DNA of 64,000 nt, from assembly GCF_041538065.1 (NCBI RefSeq), contig NZ_JBGORW010000004.1, positions 130,579-194,578 of the forward strand, in the 5' to 3' direction. Shown one piece after another: positions 27,217 to 36,042 of this stretch; position 1 is the stretch's first letter; every line of letters begins with the position of its first letter. The notes beneath the pieces were generated by a model. The model saw nothing but the letters and a program-made list of their open reading frames with translations. It was not told the DNA's origin and made no database searches. This DNA comes from Leptotrichia hongkongensis. Lineage in GTDB: Bacteria > Fusobacteriota > Fusobacteriia > Fusobacteriales > Leptotrichiaceae. A program made the translations under genes and the position numbers.

Positions 27217-27339
27217 TTTTTTCTCCTTATTTTTCTTTTTTTTATTTCAAATATATTATACAATCTATCTTATTAATAAATGGTAATCCAAGTTTTTTGA
27301 TTATTAATTATTTTTTTTATTTATCATAAGTTTTTCTAA

Positions 27340-27800
27340 GCAGGGAGATCAAACGCCATCTCCCTGCACCTACGCTTTACGCAAAACTTTCTTATAAAAG
27401 AAAAAGAAAACTCGATTTTTAATAAAGATTATTTCATTTCTTTAAATAATTACAATTTAAATTATATTCAAAAATCTCAAACAGTTCTTTTTCTCTTAAC
27501 GAAATTTTGCTTGATTTTTGTTTTAATCAAACAATCATTGTAATTGAATTAAAATGTCGTGATTTTTTTGGAATAAAATTGATTGTCTGAGCTTTTTCAA
27601 GATTTTTAAATTGCTAAAATTTAGAGAGTTTATAATAACTTTCATTAAAAAGCGAGTTTCAATTTTATTTCCAAAAAATGCTTAGACGAGTAGGGATTAG
27701 TGCGTAGCACTTTCGCCAAAATCTTCAGATGTTATAATTTGAAGAAATTGAAATAACTAATATTGCGAAATAAAAGGGGATAGCGACTGTTCCCCTTTGC
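27340..27800. repeat. Hairpin-bounded 461-bp repeat element, copy 1
   Basis: This occupies most of the gap upstream of pheT. The left boundary is GCAGGGAGAT-CAAACGCC-ATCTCCCTGC, a perfect 10-bp hairpin. The right boundary is AAAGGGGA-TAGCGACTGT-TCCCCTTT. A similar element lies at 56795-57257. Shared core blocks include GAAAGTTTTGCGTAAAGCG and TGCTTAGACGAG. The left end is short and the right end carries a longer module (AGTGCGTAGCACTTTCGC to TATTGCGAAA). There is no significant open frame. Homology to copy 2 runs on past the right hairpin to about 27825. Confidence 0.8.
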
Positions 27801-27850
27801 TTTATAAAAAAGAAAAAACATAAAATTATAGAAAAAATATTTATTAATAG

Positions 27851-28711
27851 TTATTTATTTATAAAATTTAAAAATATTTTTACTACTTTTATAAATAATT
27901 CAGGTTTTTCTATATACTTCATATTTTTTGAAAAAACTACTTTTCCAGTCTTCTTCTCAATTTGTATATTTTTATTGTTCTTATTTTCTAAAACCGTAAT
28001 TTTCCCGATTTCCTTCCAAAAATAATTTTCTAAAAGTTTTCTATTTTGATTTTCCACTCTAATTCCATCTTTATTTAAAAAAATATATTTATTTATATTG
28101 ACTTTTTCAAAGTTTTTATCCATATTTAAACTAAAAATTTTGTCTTTCATTAAATTATTTTCTTCAATAATTCCGAATTTAAAGTCAAAATTATCCTTAT
28201 TTTTCAGATTTTCATTATATTCATTCTTTAAAACAAAATCAATATAATTTTTTACAAACAATTTTGAAGCCATCCTGTTTAATTTCAAATTTATTGTAAT
28301 TTTTTCCAAATTATTATTTATTAAATTTTCTTTATTTTCCACTTCAATAACAAGAAATTCTACATCGTCAGAGCCATTTTTCAAATTTAAATAGAAATAA
28401 TTTTTCACATCTTCAAAAAATATTTTTTTCTTTTTCAAGACATCTTCAAAGCCATTTTCATAAAAAATATATTTCCCAACTGAACTTTCTTCCATTTTTA
28501 GCCATAAAAACTGAATTGGTGCAAGTGATATAATGAATATTCCAATCCAGAATAAAAACTCAAAATAATTTTTTCCCCAGTTTACAAGCGACGAAATTAC
28601 AAGGAAAAATCCCAAAACAATGCAAATTGCCATAATAAATGTGCTTTTTATAATTAAAACTTGTGAAATTCCAGCTTTTCCAACTGTTTTTCCTAATATT
28701 TTTTCTTTCAT
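27851..28711 (-). CDS. Membrane-anchored protein of unknown function
   Basis: About 286 residues. Two hydrophobic helices near the N-terminus (MAICIVLGFFLVISSLVNW and FLFWIGIFIISLAPIQFLWL) anchor a ~200-residue cytoplasmic or external region rich in Lys, Asn and Phe. The rest has repeated short beta-type segments resembling PH-like membrane proteins, but I cannot assign a family. The start is the ATG at 28711, with an alternative TTG at 28717 three bases after the acetyltransferase stop. It lies in the pheS operon, so it is probably expressed with it. Confidence 0.6.
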   Translation of the reverse strand: MKEKILGKTVGKAGISQVLIIKSTFIMAICIVLGFFLVISSLVNWGKNYFEFLFWIGIFIISLAPIQFLWLKMEESSVGKYIFYENGFEDVLKKKKIFFEDVKNYFYLNLKNGSDDVEFLVIEVENKENLINNNLEKITINLKLNRMASKLFVKNYIDFVLKNEYNENLKNKDNFDFKFGIIEENNLMKDKIFSLNMDKNFEKVNINKYIFLNKDGIRVENQNRKLLENYFWKEIGKITVLENKNNKNIQIEKKTGKVVFSKNMKYIEKPELFIKVVKIFLNFINK

Positions 28712-28720
28712 TTTCAAAAA

Positions 28721-29203
28721 TTATCTCTCTTTATCTTTTCTAAATTTTTCCATTCTTACAATTCCTTCATCATCTGCTTTATTTATTCCATTTTTGTAGC
28801 TATATCCCATTTTTTTATAAAACGGAACAGCTGTAATAGACGCAGGTATCTCAATTCTTTTGGCTCTTAAAAAATATTCATCTTTTTCCAATGTTTCAAT
28901 AATTTTTCGTCCTATTCCCTTTCCCTGATGTTCAGGCGAGATAAAAATAGTAAATAAAGAACTTTCATCAATTTTATCCCAATATGGTCCAATTGCTCCA
29001 CATCCAATAATACTGTCCTTTTCTTCGGCAACATAAAAATGTGTCCACGAGGCTCTTTTAAGAACATTTTCAGGCTGGAAATTATTTACATAATTTTCTA
29101 TTAAATCAGCAGAATAATCTTTTATATTTGTTTTTCGCAATGTTTCTACAATCAATTCAGATACTTTTTTAGCATCTTTTTTCTGAAATCTACGTATTTT
29201 CAT
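28721..29203 (-). CDS. GNAT-family N-acetyltransferase
   Basis: 160 residues. It begins MKIRRFQKKDAKKVSELIVE. The acetyl-CoA loop is FISPEHQGKGIGRKIIETLE, and PASITAVPFYKKMGY closes the fold. YVAEEKDSIIGCGAIGPYW is the typical central strand region. The acceptor substrate is unknown. It follows pheS by about 30 bp with only a weak Shine-Dalgarno site, so it is likely read from the same message. Confidence 0.88.
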   Translation of the reverse strand: MKIRRFQKKDAKKVSELIVETLRKTNIKDYSADLIENYVNNFQPENVLKRASWTHFYVAEEKDSIIGCGAIGPYWDKIDESSLFTIFISPEHQGKGIGRKIIETLEKDEYFLRAKRIEIPASITAVPFYKKMGYSYKNGINKADDEGIVRMEKFRKDKER

Positions 29204-29233
29204 ATTTTTCTTTTAAATTACACTGATTAAATC

Positions 29234-30253
29234 CTAAAATTGATTCAAAAACCTCTCATCATTTTCAAAAAACGCTCTCAAATCATCAATTCCGTATTTA
29301 AGCATCGTAATTCTTTCAAGCCCTAGTCCGAATGCAAAACCTTGATATTTTTTCGGATCGATTCCAACACCTTCCAGAACTTTCGGATTTACCATTCCGC
29401 TTCCTAAAATTTCAAGCCACCCAGTCCCTTTACAAACTCTACATCCAGCTCCTTTACAAACTCCACATTCTACATCCATTTCAGCCGATGGTTCTGTGAA
29501 TGGGAAAAAATGCGGACGGAATCTTACTTTTCTGTCTTCTCCAAATATTTTTTTCACGATATTTTCCAAAATCGCCTTAAAATTAGCAAAAGAAACATCT
29601 TCTCCTACCATAAGCCCTTCCATCTGATGGAACATTGGCGTATGCGACACATCGTAGTCCGGGCGGTAAACTTTCCCAATCGAAATCATTCTAAATGGTG
29701 GTTTTCTATCTTCCATATATCTAATTTGCATACCAGAAGTTTGTGTTCTTAGCACAACATTTTCTTCTTCGATGTAAAATGTATCTGAAATTTCACGTGA
29801 AGGATGTGTTTTTGGAATGTTTAATGCATCAAAATTGTATTTCACATATTCCACTTCTGGTCCATCCACAATGTCAAATCCCATTGTAGAAACAATGTCT
29901 TTTATTTCCATAACTGTCTTTGTAAGCGGATGAAGCGAACCCACGTTAGCCTTTCTTCCTGGCAAAGTCACATCTATAGTTTCGTTTTTCAGTCTTTGCT
30001 GTTTTGCAATTTCCTTTAAGTCAGTATTTACTTCTTCAAATCTATTTTGCAGTACATTTTTTATTTCATTCGTAACTTTTCCAAATTCAGCCCGCTTTTC
30101 AGCCGCAATATCAGCCATTCCCTTCATAATAGCTGTAAATTCCCCTTTTTTTCCCAATATCTTAACTCTCAGGTCATTCAGCTCCTCAAGATTTTCCACC
30201 TCTTTAAGTTTTGCTAACACTTCTTCTTTCAAGTGTGCCAATTTGTCTAACAT
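29234..30253 (-). CDS. pheS: Phenylalanine-tRNA ligase alpha subunit
   Basis: 339 residues. The N-terminal coiled coil (LAHLKEEVLAKLKEVENLEE) binds tRNA. The class II core has LPGRKANVGSLHPLT, motif 2 FRMISIGKVYRPDYDVSHTP and motif 3 FGLGLERITML. A four-cysteine loop (CGVCKGAGCRVCKGTGW) is present, as in many Firmicute-type PheS proteins. The start is the ATG at 30253, eight bases after GGAGG; a further upstream codon at 30274 lacks a site. No T-box leader is visible upstream. Confidence 0.96.
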   Translation of the reverse strand: MLDKLAHLKEEVLAKLKEVENLEELNDLRVKILGKKGEFTAIMKGMADIAAEKRAEFGKVTNEIKNVLQNRFEEVNTDLKEIAKQQRLKNETIDVTLPGRKANVGSLHPLTKTVMEIKDIVSTMGFDIVDGPEVEYVKYNFDALNIPKTHPSREISDTFYIEEENVVLRTQTSGMQIRYMEDRKPPFRMISIGKVYRPDYDVSHTPMFHQMEGLMVGEDVSFANFKAILENIVKKIFGEDRKVRFRPHFFPFTEPSAEMDVECGVCKGAGCRVCKGTGWLEILGSGMVNPKVLEGVGIDPKKYQGFAFGLGLERITMLKYGIDDLRAFFENDERFLNQF

Positions 30254-30361
30254 TTTTCCTCCTGTTTGCTTCACTTTTCTTTATTTTTACCATAAAAATT
30301 TATGTTTTTATTATATCACACTTTAAATATATTAAAAAGTTTAAATTTTCTATTTCTAATT

Positions 30362-30392
30362 CAAAAAAAGAATACCCACAATAAGGTATTCT
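30362..30392 (-). terminator. Rho-independent terminator of the PTS operon
   Basis: On the minus strand AGAATACC and GGTATTCT form a perfect 8-bp stem with an 8-nt loop, followed by seven T. It lies 48 bp after the last gene of the operon. Confidence 0.88.
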
Positions 30393-30439
30393 CTTAAATA
30401 TTTTGAATTATAACTTGTATTTCCAAAATAATTACAAAG

Positions 30440-30829
30440 CTATTTTCTATATTTTTCAGCAAACTGCTGAAGTTCAGCTATTTCTTTTTTTGCTCTATCA
30501 GATAAAACTTTTACATCGTTAATCATCTGTTTGGAACGTGCCATAATAAAATCCAGATATTCTGTATTTTTAGTTTTTAAGTACATTTCCTTGGCATAAT
30601 ACATATCCTTAAAATCATTTTTAGCCTGTTTTATTAATAGTTTTTGCCCAACCATAACAATTAGTGCCGCTGCCAAGGCTATTATCGTCCCATATCCTTT
30701 AGTAAGCGGATATAAAATCATTCCAATAATCATAAGTCCTGTAACTAAAATAGAACTGTTTTTTATATACCCTTCTTTTGGTGGAACTTTCACATATTTT
30801 TCCATTTTTTCAATCATTTTTTTAAACAT
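30440..30829 (-). CDS. Small membrane protein linked to the mannose-family PTS
   Basis: 129 residues. Two hydrophobic helices (SSILVTGLMIIGMILYPL and GTIIALAAALIVMVGQKL) are followed by a charged, coiled-coil-like C-terminal half (MINDVKVLSDRAKKEIAELQ). I do not recognise the family. Its ATG directly follows the stop codon of the EIID gene with no gap, so it is translated with the transporter and may assist its assembly. It is the last gene before the operon terminator. Confidence 0.7.
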   Translation of the reverse strand: MFKKMIEKMEKYVKVPPKEGYIKNSSILVTGLMIIGMILYPLTKGYGTIIALAAALIVMVGQKLLIKQAKNDFKDMYYAKEMYLKTKNTEYLDFIMARSKQMINDVKVLSDRAKKEIAELQQFAEKYRK

Positions 30830-31666
30830 CTATGCTAAAATTCCTAACCAGTATCCTAATATTCCTATTATAAAGAATCCAAAAATTATCCAAATAGCAT
30901 TTACTTTTCTCTTTAACAGATACATACATGCAAATGTAAGTAATAAGGCTAGTAATCCAGGTAATAATGAATCTAATATACTTTGAACTGTCGTTACAAC
31001 TTCTTTTCCAGTTTGATCTGTGTATTTAGACAATACCAACGGCACATTTATTGAAGTCCATTTTGAAACCAATGCTCCCATTACGAAAAGTCCCAATATA
31101 GAAGCTCCCTGAGTCAATTTTTGGATTACTCCACCTTCCATATCTCCAACAATTTCAGTTCCTTTTTCGTATCCATATTTTAATCCATACCATCTAGTAA
31201 GCACTCTTGCCAAATTTATTCCAAAAAAGAAAATAAACGGTCCTAATAGATTTCCTCCAGCTATTGCAAGTGAAGCTCCAAGTGCTGCCAATACCGGACG
31301 TAAAGTTCCCCAGAAAATAGGATCTCCTACTCCTGCAAGTGGTCCCATAAGCCCTACTTTTATTCCGCTTATAGTTGCGTCGTCAATATCTACACCATTT
31401 GCTTTTTCTTGTTCCATTGCGGCTGTAACTCCCATTATAGTTGAACCTATCCATGGTTGAGTATTAAAAAATTCCAAATGTCTTTTAAGAGCCGCTGCCT
31501 GATCTTCCTTTTTAGAATATAGTCTTTTTATTGCAGGAATCATTGTTACGCAGAATCCCATTGACTGCATTCTTTCAAAGTTGAATGATCCTAGTAAAGT
31601 TGTAGATCTCCAGTACATGCTTTTCAAATCTTTGTCAGTTAATTTTTTTTCTATATTTTCTGCCAT
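30830..31666 (-). CDS. PTS mannose-family transporter subunit IID
   Basis: 278 residues. The N-terminus LTDKDLKSMYWRSTTLLGSF and QSMGFCVTMIPAIKRLY, with EFFNTQPWIGSTIMG, are hallmarks of EIID (ManZ type). GPLAGVGDPIFWGTLRP is the conserved central motif, and several hydrophobic helices fill the C-terminal half. With EIIC it forms the membrane channel. It starts 12 bp after the EIIC stop with AGGAGG overlapping that stop. The transported sugar cannot be told from sequence. Confidence 0.94.
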   Translation of the reverse strand: MAENIEKKLTDKDLKSMYWRSTTLLGSFNFERMQSMGFCVTMIPAIKRLYSKKEDQAAALKRHLEFFNTQPWIGSTIMGVTAAMEQEKANGVDIDDATISGIKVGLMGPLAGVGDPIFWGTLRPVLAALGASLAIAGGNLLGPFIFFFGINLARVLTRWYGLKYGYEKGTEIVGDMEGGVIQKLTQGASILGLFVMGALVSKWTSINVPLVLSKYTDQTGKEVVTTVQSILDSLLPGLLALLLTFACMYLLKRKVNAIWIIFGFFIIGILGYWLGILA

Positions 31667-31678
31667 TTTTCCTACCTC

Positions 31679-32491
31679 CTATAGTCCTTCCAGTTCATCA
31701 TCCGCTTCTTCTGTAACCGCGGTTCCACCATTTCCACCACTTGGTAAAGTAATAGATGCGTGATATTTGGGATTTAATTGAATATACAATATTGCAAGAC
31801 ATAATCCTAATATTCCTAAACCAACCAAGTTAAATTCTGTAAACGCCGCTATTACAAATCCTAGGAAGAAGAATGGCATCAATGCTTTTGCTTCCATCAT
31901 ATTTATTACCATCGCATACCCAACAACTACTATAAATCCTCCAGCAATTTGAAGCCCTCTTGTAATTACTTCAGGAATTGCGTTCAAAGCTCCTTCTACT
32001 GCACTTGTTCCGGCAATCATACCTACTAATACAGCTGGAATTGCTACTCTTAACGCCTGCAAAGCCAGTCCTGCTAAGTGACACATTTCAATACCTCTAA
32101 AATTAGCTTGTTCTGCATATTCATCTGCTTTATGCTGAAAGAACACTGTGATTGTTCTAACGAAAATTGTAAGAACTTGTCCTGCTGCTGCAATTGGTAC
32201 TGCAACTGCTATTCCTTCTGCAATTGACTGTTTACCTACAATTACTAAAATTGCTGAAATTACACTTGCTAACGCTGCATCAGGCGCCATCGCCGCCCCA
32301 ACGTTCATCCATCCAAGTGCTATCATTTCAAGCGACCCGCCTAATATAATTCCTGTTTTTAAATCTCCCAGTACTAACCCCACTAAAGTACATGCTACTA
32401 ACGGACGGTGAGTCTGTCTTTCATCAAGCACACTTCCCATTCCGGCTATAGCCGCCACAAGCGCTAATAAAATTAACTGAATAACATTCAT
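31679..32491 (-). CDS. PTS mannose/sorbose-family transporter subunit IIC
   Basis: 270 residues with repeated hydrophobic helices. It opens MNVIQLILLALVAAIAGMGS and contains GLVLGDLKTGIILGGSLEMIALGWMNVGAAMAPD (conserved EIIC core, shortened here). It ends with a Gly/acid-rich tail (GGNGGTAVTEEADDELEGL) not needed for transport. It pairs with EIID to form the sugar channel. The ATG follows AGGAGG. It is gene three of five in the operon. Confidence 0.94.
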   Translation of the reverse strand: MNVIQLILLALVAAIAGMGSVLDERQTHRPLVACTLVGLVLGDLKTGIILGGSLEMIALGWMNVGAAMAPDAALASVISAILVIVGKQSIAEGIAVAVPIAAAGQVLTIFVRTITVFFQHKADEYAEQANFRGIEMCHLAGLALQALRVAIPAVLVGMIAGTSAVEGALNAIPEVITRGLQIAGGFIVVVGYAMVINMMEAKALMPFFFLGFVIAAFTEFNLVGLGILGLCLAILYIQLNPKYHASITLPSGGNGGTAVTEEADDELEGL

Positions 32492-32536
32492 GCTTCTGTC
32501 CTCCTAAATATTTAATTGTTCTGTATTTTTATTTTT

Positions 32537-33028
32537 TTAGTCAAATGAGATAGAATCTAATTTAGAGTTAATGTCTTCTTTTGCAGAAGTTACTAATTGT
32601 CTCATATCAAGCTCTACACCCATAGCTCTTAATTTATTAAATGCTTCCAAGTCATCTTTATTAATTGCAACGGCTTTTGAAATTAATTTATCCCCTTCTT
32701 TAAAAGTCATTCCTCCAACGTTCACAGTTTTAATGTCTACTCCGCCTTCAATCAATCTGACAACATCCCCAGGGCAAGTAACAAGTAACATTACTTTAGT
32801 TTTATCGTATTTTGGGTTTTTATAAACAGCTATTGCTTTTTCAACAGGTATTACAAATGATTTTACCCCTTCTGGCGCCACTTGCAATAAAAGCGATTTT
32901 CTTATTTTATCTTCTGCCACATCGTCATTTACCGCAAAAATTGCTTCAGGCTTTGTAGCCTTTACCCATGAAGTTGCCACCTGTCCGTGTATTAATCTTG
33001 AGTCTATTCTTGTTAAAACTAATTCCAT
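32537..33028 (-). CDS. PTS mannose-family phosphocarrier subunit IIB
   Basis: 163 residues. The phosphorylated His14 lies in RLIHGQVATSW, as in ManX/SorB-type IIB. It accepts phosphate from EIIA and passes it to the incoming sugar. MLLVTCPGDVVRLIEGGV and TVNVGGMTFKEG are further conserved segments. The ATG follows GGGATAG. A 124-bp gap separates it from EIIA, longer than elsewhere in the operon; a possible 11-codon ATG frame there is not convincing. Confidence 0.94.
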   Translation of the reverse strand: MELVLTRIDSRLIHGQVATSWVKATKPEAIFAVNDDVAEDKIRKSLLLQVAPEGVKSFVIPVEKAIAVYKNPKYDKTKVMLLVTCPGDVVRLIEGGVDIKTVNVGGMTFKEGDKLISKAVAINKDDLEAFNKLRAMGVELDMRQLVTSAKEDINSKLDSISFD

Positions 33029-33152
33029 AATTCTATCCCGCTACTGAAAATTTTGTGAAAAAATTCATGTATAATATAAAAAATTTCTCAGTAACTCTCC
33101 TTTCGTTTATGTTTTTGTATTTTCAGCTTTAAATTTTCTGCTATATTTTATT

Positions 33153-33596
33153 TTATAAATCCAGTTCATCTGAATCATCATCGTCATCAGCAACATCTGC
33201 GCTAAATAATTCACTAAAAATTTTAATTCCATTGATTCCTGAATTTTTTGCCACTTGAACTAATTCAGAAACATCGCTTGTTTCTTCTCTTGCATCTAAA
33301 ACTTCCAATAGCATTGGAACATTAACACCTGTTATTACATCGGTGTTCTTCGTTTCGGCAACAACTCTGCAGGCTGCATTATAAGGACTTCCACCAAACA
33401 GATCTACTAAAAATAATGTTCCTTCGGCATCGTATTTTGAAATAATATTATTATATTTTTCAATCAGATCTTCAGGACCTTCGCCTGGCACAAATGTTAC
33501 AAAATCAAGCTGTTCGCTTTCTCCTAGAACCATCTTTGTCAGATTAACAGTTTCTTCTGACATTTTTCCATGTGTTGCAACAATTAAGTTAATCAT
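33153..33596 (-). CDS. PTS mannose-family phosphocarrier subunit IIA
   Basis: 147 residues. MINLIVATHGKMSEE carries the phospho-acceptor His9; LFLVDLFGGSPYNAA and VITGVNVPMLLEVL are the conserved EIIA(Man) motifs. It ends in an acidic tail (ADDDDDSDELDL). It receives phosphate from HPr. Start choice: the ATG at 33596 is preceded by AAAGGAG; the earlier in-frame ATG at 33614 overlaps that site. It is the first gene of the operon behind a consensus-like promoter. Confidence 0.94.
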   Translation of the reverse strand: MINLIVATHGKMSEETVNLTKMVLGESEQLDFVTFVPGEGPEDLIEKYNNIISKYDAEGTLFLVDLFGGSPYNAACRVVAETKNTDVITGVNVPMLLEVLDAREETSDVSELVQVAKNSGINGIKIFSELFSADVADDDDDSDELDL

Positions 33597-33653
33597 CTCA
33601 GTTTCTCCTTTCAATATTAAAATTTCTAATTTCCATAATTACTTTACAAATTT

Positions 33654-33682
33654 AGTATAACCTCATCAATTTAGATTGTCAA
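33654..33682 (-). promoter_or_regulatory. Sigma-70 promoter of the PTS operon
   Basis: TTGACA and TATACT are separated by exactly 17 bp on the minus strand, about 60 bp upstream of the EIIA start. It is the closest match to consensus seen in the window. No CRE-like operator or antiterminator target could be identified with confidence. Confidence 0.85.
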
Positions 33683-33768
33683 TACATTTTTAAAAAAAAT
33701 CTTTCAATCTATCTGTACATAATATTAATTTATTTATATTTTTGCTTATACTAAACCCCATTAAAAAA

Positions 33769-33826
33769 TAAAGACAAACTAGTTGTTTGACAATTAATTC
33801 ATAATCGTTTAACTAAATTGTCTTTT
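33769..33826 (-). other. Long imperfect hairpin upstream of the PTS promoter
   Basis: AAAGACAAACTAGTT pairs with AACTAAATTGTCTTT (two mismatches) around a 28-nt loop. Read on the minus strand it is followed by a T-rich run and could be a second terminator for the phosphoesterase transcript, or an upstream regulatory structure for the PTS operon. Nothing else is recognised in the ~430-bp gap apart from the promoter and the terminator. Confidence 0.4.
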
Positions 33827-33948
33827 ATTACTTTTTGAATATTTTATTAGTAAATATTTTTTTATATTCCTATGTTTTTTCTTTTTATATAAGTAAGGAA
33901 AACCAGTCTATTTCCCTTTATTTTGCAATTAGTACTGCAATTTATAAA

Positions 33949-33990
33949 TTAAAAAAGACACAACCTTGATTTTACTCAATAGTTATGTCC
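33949..33990 (-). terminator. Rho-independent terminator after the phosphoesterase gene
   Basis: On the minus strand GACATAAC pairs with GTTGTGTC (one wobble) and is followed by six T. Confidence 0.7.
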
Positions 33991-34024
33991 CTCTTTATTC
34001 CAACTGTACCAGCAATGGCTCCAA

Positions 34025-34477
34025 TTATTTTAATATTTTTTGCTCAAATTTTTTACCACCATAATAAATCATATATTTTTTATCCTGCAGTGCTCCTGGA
34101 TTTACATACATTACTCCACCTTTTTCTGAAATAAATTCTTTGTGTGTATGTCCAAAAATACAAATTTCGGCTTTTTCTAAATGTACTTTTTTCTCTAATT
34201 CTTCAAGTGTAGTTTTTACGTTATACAGATGTCCATGTGTTAATAACACCTTTTTTCCCATTAAATCAAATATTTTAGTTTCTCTAGACTCATAATCATC
34301 CATATCAGTATTACCCTTTACAATGGCAAAAAGCACATCTCTATAGACTAACGACATATCAATTGCGTCTGTGCTATGATCTCCTGCAAAAATTACGATT
34401 TCCGGCTGCTCCAAATCTATTACCTTCTGAAAATAATCAAGCCTCCCATGACTGTCAGAACAAATTAATACTTTCAT
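34025..34477 (-). CDS. Metallophosphoesterase, YfcE/MJ0936 family
   Basis: 150 residues. The metal-binding motifs of calcineurin-like phosphoesterases are in order: CSDSHGRLD, FAGDHS (usually GDxx), VKGNTD, LTHGHLYNV and FGHTHKEF. The small size and lack of extra domains fit the YfcE type, which hydrolyses phosphodiesters in vitro; the true substrate is unsettled. Start choice: the ATG at 34477 follows GAGAGGAG, whereas the in-frame ATG at 34495 overlaps that site. It is a single-gene unit ended by a terminator. Confidence 0.9.
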   Translation of the reverse strand: MKVLICSDSHGRLDYFQKVIDLEQPEIVIFAGDHSTDAIDMSLVYRDVLFAIVKGNTDMDDYESRETKIFDLMGKKVLLTHGHLYNVKTTLEELEKKVHLEKAEICIFGHTHKEFISEKGGVMYVNPGALQDKKYMIYYGGKKFEQKILK

Positions 34478-34495
34478 TAAATCTCCTCTCTCCAT

Positions 34496-35242
34496 TTTGC
34501 TCTTTATTATTTCTTCATCGAAAAACTTTTTGCATCATACTAAAATATTTAATAATAAAGTCCTTCGAATAATCATTTCCCTAACAATTTTATTTATGCT
34601 TTATAAGTTTAAAGCTGTATTTTAATATTATGACATTTTATCTAAAATAACTATTTATAACAATTTATTATTCAACTTTTTAAATACCCAAATATATTAT
34701 ACCACATTTTTTAATTTTATACTAATTTTGTGTGTTATGCAATAAGTATTAATTTTACTAATAAATTTTGATTATTTATTATAATCTAAAAAAATTTATA
34801 AAAAATATTATTCTTATTATAATTTTCTTTTATCTTGAAACTCTATAAAAATTAAAAAGTAAATTAATGCCACTATATTCTATCTATCCATCTATTTAAA
34901 ATAATTATATTCGTAAAACATAAATATTTAAAATTAAAATTTTTTTAAACTTATTTTTTTATAAAAGATTTAAAATATTAAATTATATCAATTAAATTCT
35001 ATATTTTTTATTTATTAACTTAAACCTAAAGAAATTCGAGTATATTTTTAAAATATAATCTGTATTCAATATTATAAATAATATCTTGAAAATACACTTG
35101 AAACAGTTATTTCTCTAAAATAAAATTCAGATTTACTCAAACAGTTACATAATAATAGCTGTTTGAGTAATATAATTATTTTTTTAATCTGAAAATTATT
35201 TTAAATTATTAATTTAATTTTTAAAAATTAAAGATACAGAAT
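34496..35242. other. Gene-free AT-rich stretch
   Basis: A 747-bp gap with no credible coding frame on either strand. A perfect 11-bp hairpin, TACTCAAACAG...CTGTTTGAGTA, is at 35134-35169 and is followed by a T-rich run on the plus strand. A TATAAT-like box at 34696-34701 (minus) could serve the phosphoesterase gene from a distance. Nothing else is seen. Confidence 0.5.
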
Positions 35243-36004
35243 TTACACAATAAAGATTGGCTTTTGAAGATTTTCAAGTATTCTAACTCCCAGTTTACCA
35301 GTAATTCTTTCTACCATTATTGTATATCGCAAATCTCCCATTAAGACCAAGTCATAATTTTGAGCTTCGTTCATAATTGTCTTGAAAGTGTCACCTTTTT
35401 TATGAATAAGATTATAATTGTCGCCAAATCTTTCTGTTAAGCTATTTTCATCTTCTTCTTCAACATTTACACGCAATACATCTATTTTTTGCTCACCAAA
35501 CATATGGAAGAAAGTAAATAATGTCTTGTTCGCATTATAAGCGCCATCATCAAGTAACATCAAGTTGTCCAATCTAAAGTCTTCTATGTTTGGCAATATA
35601 ATTAATGGTTTAAAAATACTTCTTAATATTTCCTTTAATACTGGAGTTACTTTTTCATTTTTTACAAGTACAAGCAAGTCGTATTTTTTTAGTTCTTCTA
35701 AAACAATTTCTGCTGTTTCACCATCTTTTGAGTAAAAATTTGAAATATCAGATGTTATTTTATCCTTTAATTTTTTTACAGTTTTTTCTTCAAGTTCTCT
35801 GTATTCCTTAAAGGCATAGTTTGCTCCAATATTTAGTCCCATTCCTTCGATACTTACAGGAAATACTTCATACTTTAATATATCCTTGATATAGATAACA
35901 TCAACATCAACGTTATATTTTTGCTTAAATACTTTTGCAAAACTAACCAATGGATATATTTCGCTTTCCGCTGTAACTAAAAATAATGCTTTTTTTTGTA
36001 ACAT
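35243..36004 (-). CDS. UspA-like (universal stress protein-related) protein
   Basis: About 253 residues, divided into two similar Rossmann-like halves. The N-terminal ALFLVTAESEIYPLVSFAKVF and the later DNLMLLDDGAYNANKTLFTF resemble the strands and nucleotide loop of UspA domains; the C-terminus reads YDLVLMGDLRYTIMVERITG and ends KPIFIV, a typical Usp ending. The usual G-2x-G-9x-G ATP motif is not clear. Start choice: the ATG at 36004 follows GGAAGTGG; an upstream GTG at 36013 is less likely. It lies 38 bp after gyrA on the same strand and may be co-transcribed. Confidence 0.55.
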   Translation of the reverse strand: MLQKKALFLVTAESEIYPLVSFAKVFKQKYNVDVDVIYIKDILKYEVFPVSIEGMGLNIGANYAFKEYRELEEKTVKKLKDKITSDISNFYSKDGETAEIVLEELKKYDLLVLVKNEKVTPVLKEILRSIFKPLIILPNIEDFRLDNLMLLDDGAYNANKTLFTFFHMFGEQKIDVLRVNVEEEDENSLTERFGDNYNLIHKKGDTFKTIMNEAQNYDLVLMGDLRYTIMVERITGKLGVRILENLQKPIFIV

Positions 36005-36042
36005 CTTAACCACTTCCTTATATATGAGAATTTATATTTATC

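Noticed and set aside
27340..27800. CRISPR-like array in the large repeat
   Set aside because: The hairpins occur once at each end rather than as evenly spaced direct repeats with spacers.
30254..30439. T-box leader upstream of pheS
   Set aside because: No T-box sequence or specifier-loop structure; the hairpin there is the PTS operon terminator read in the other context.
33029..33152. 11-codon leader peptide between EIIA and EIIB
   Set aside because: It has an ATG but no well-placed Shine-Dalgarno site and no conserved sequence; more likely chance.
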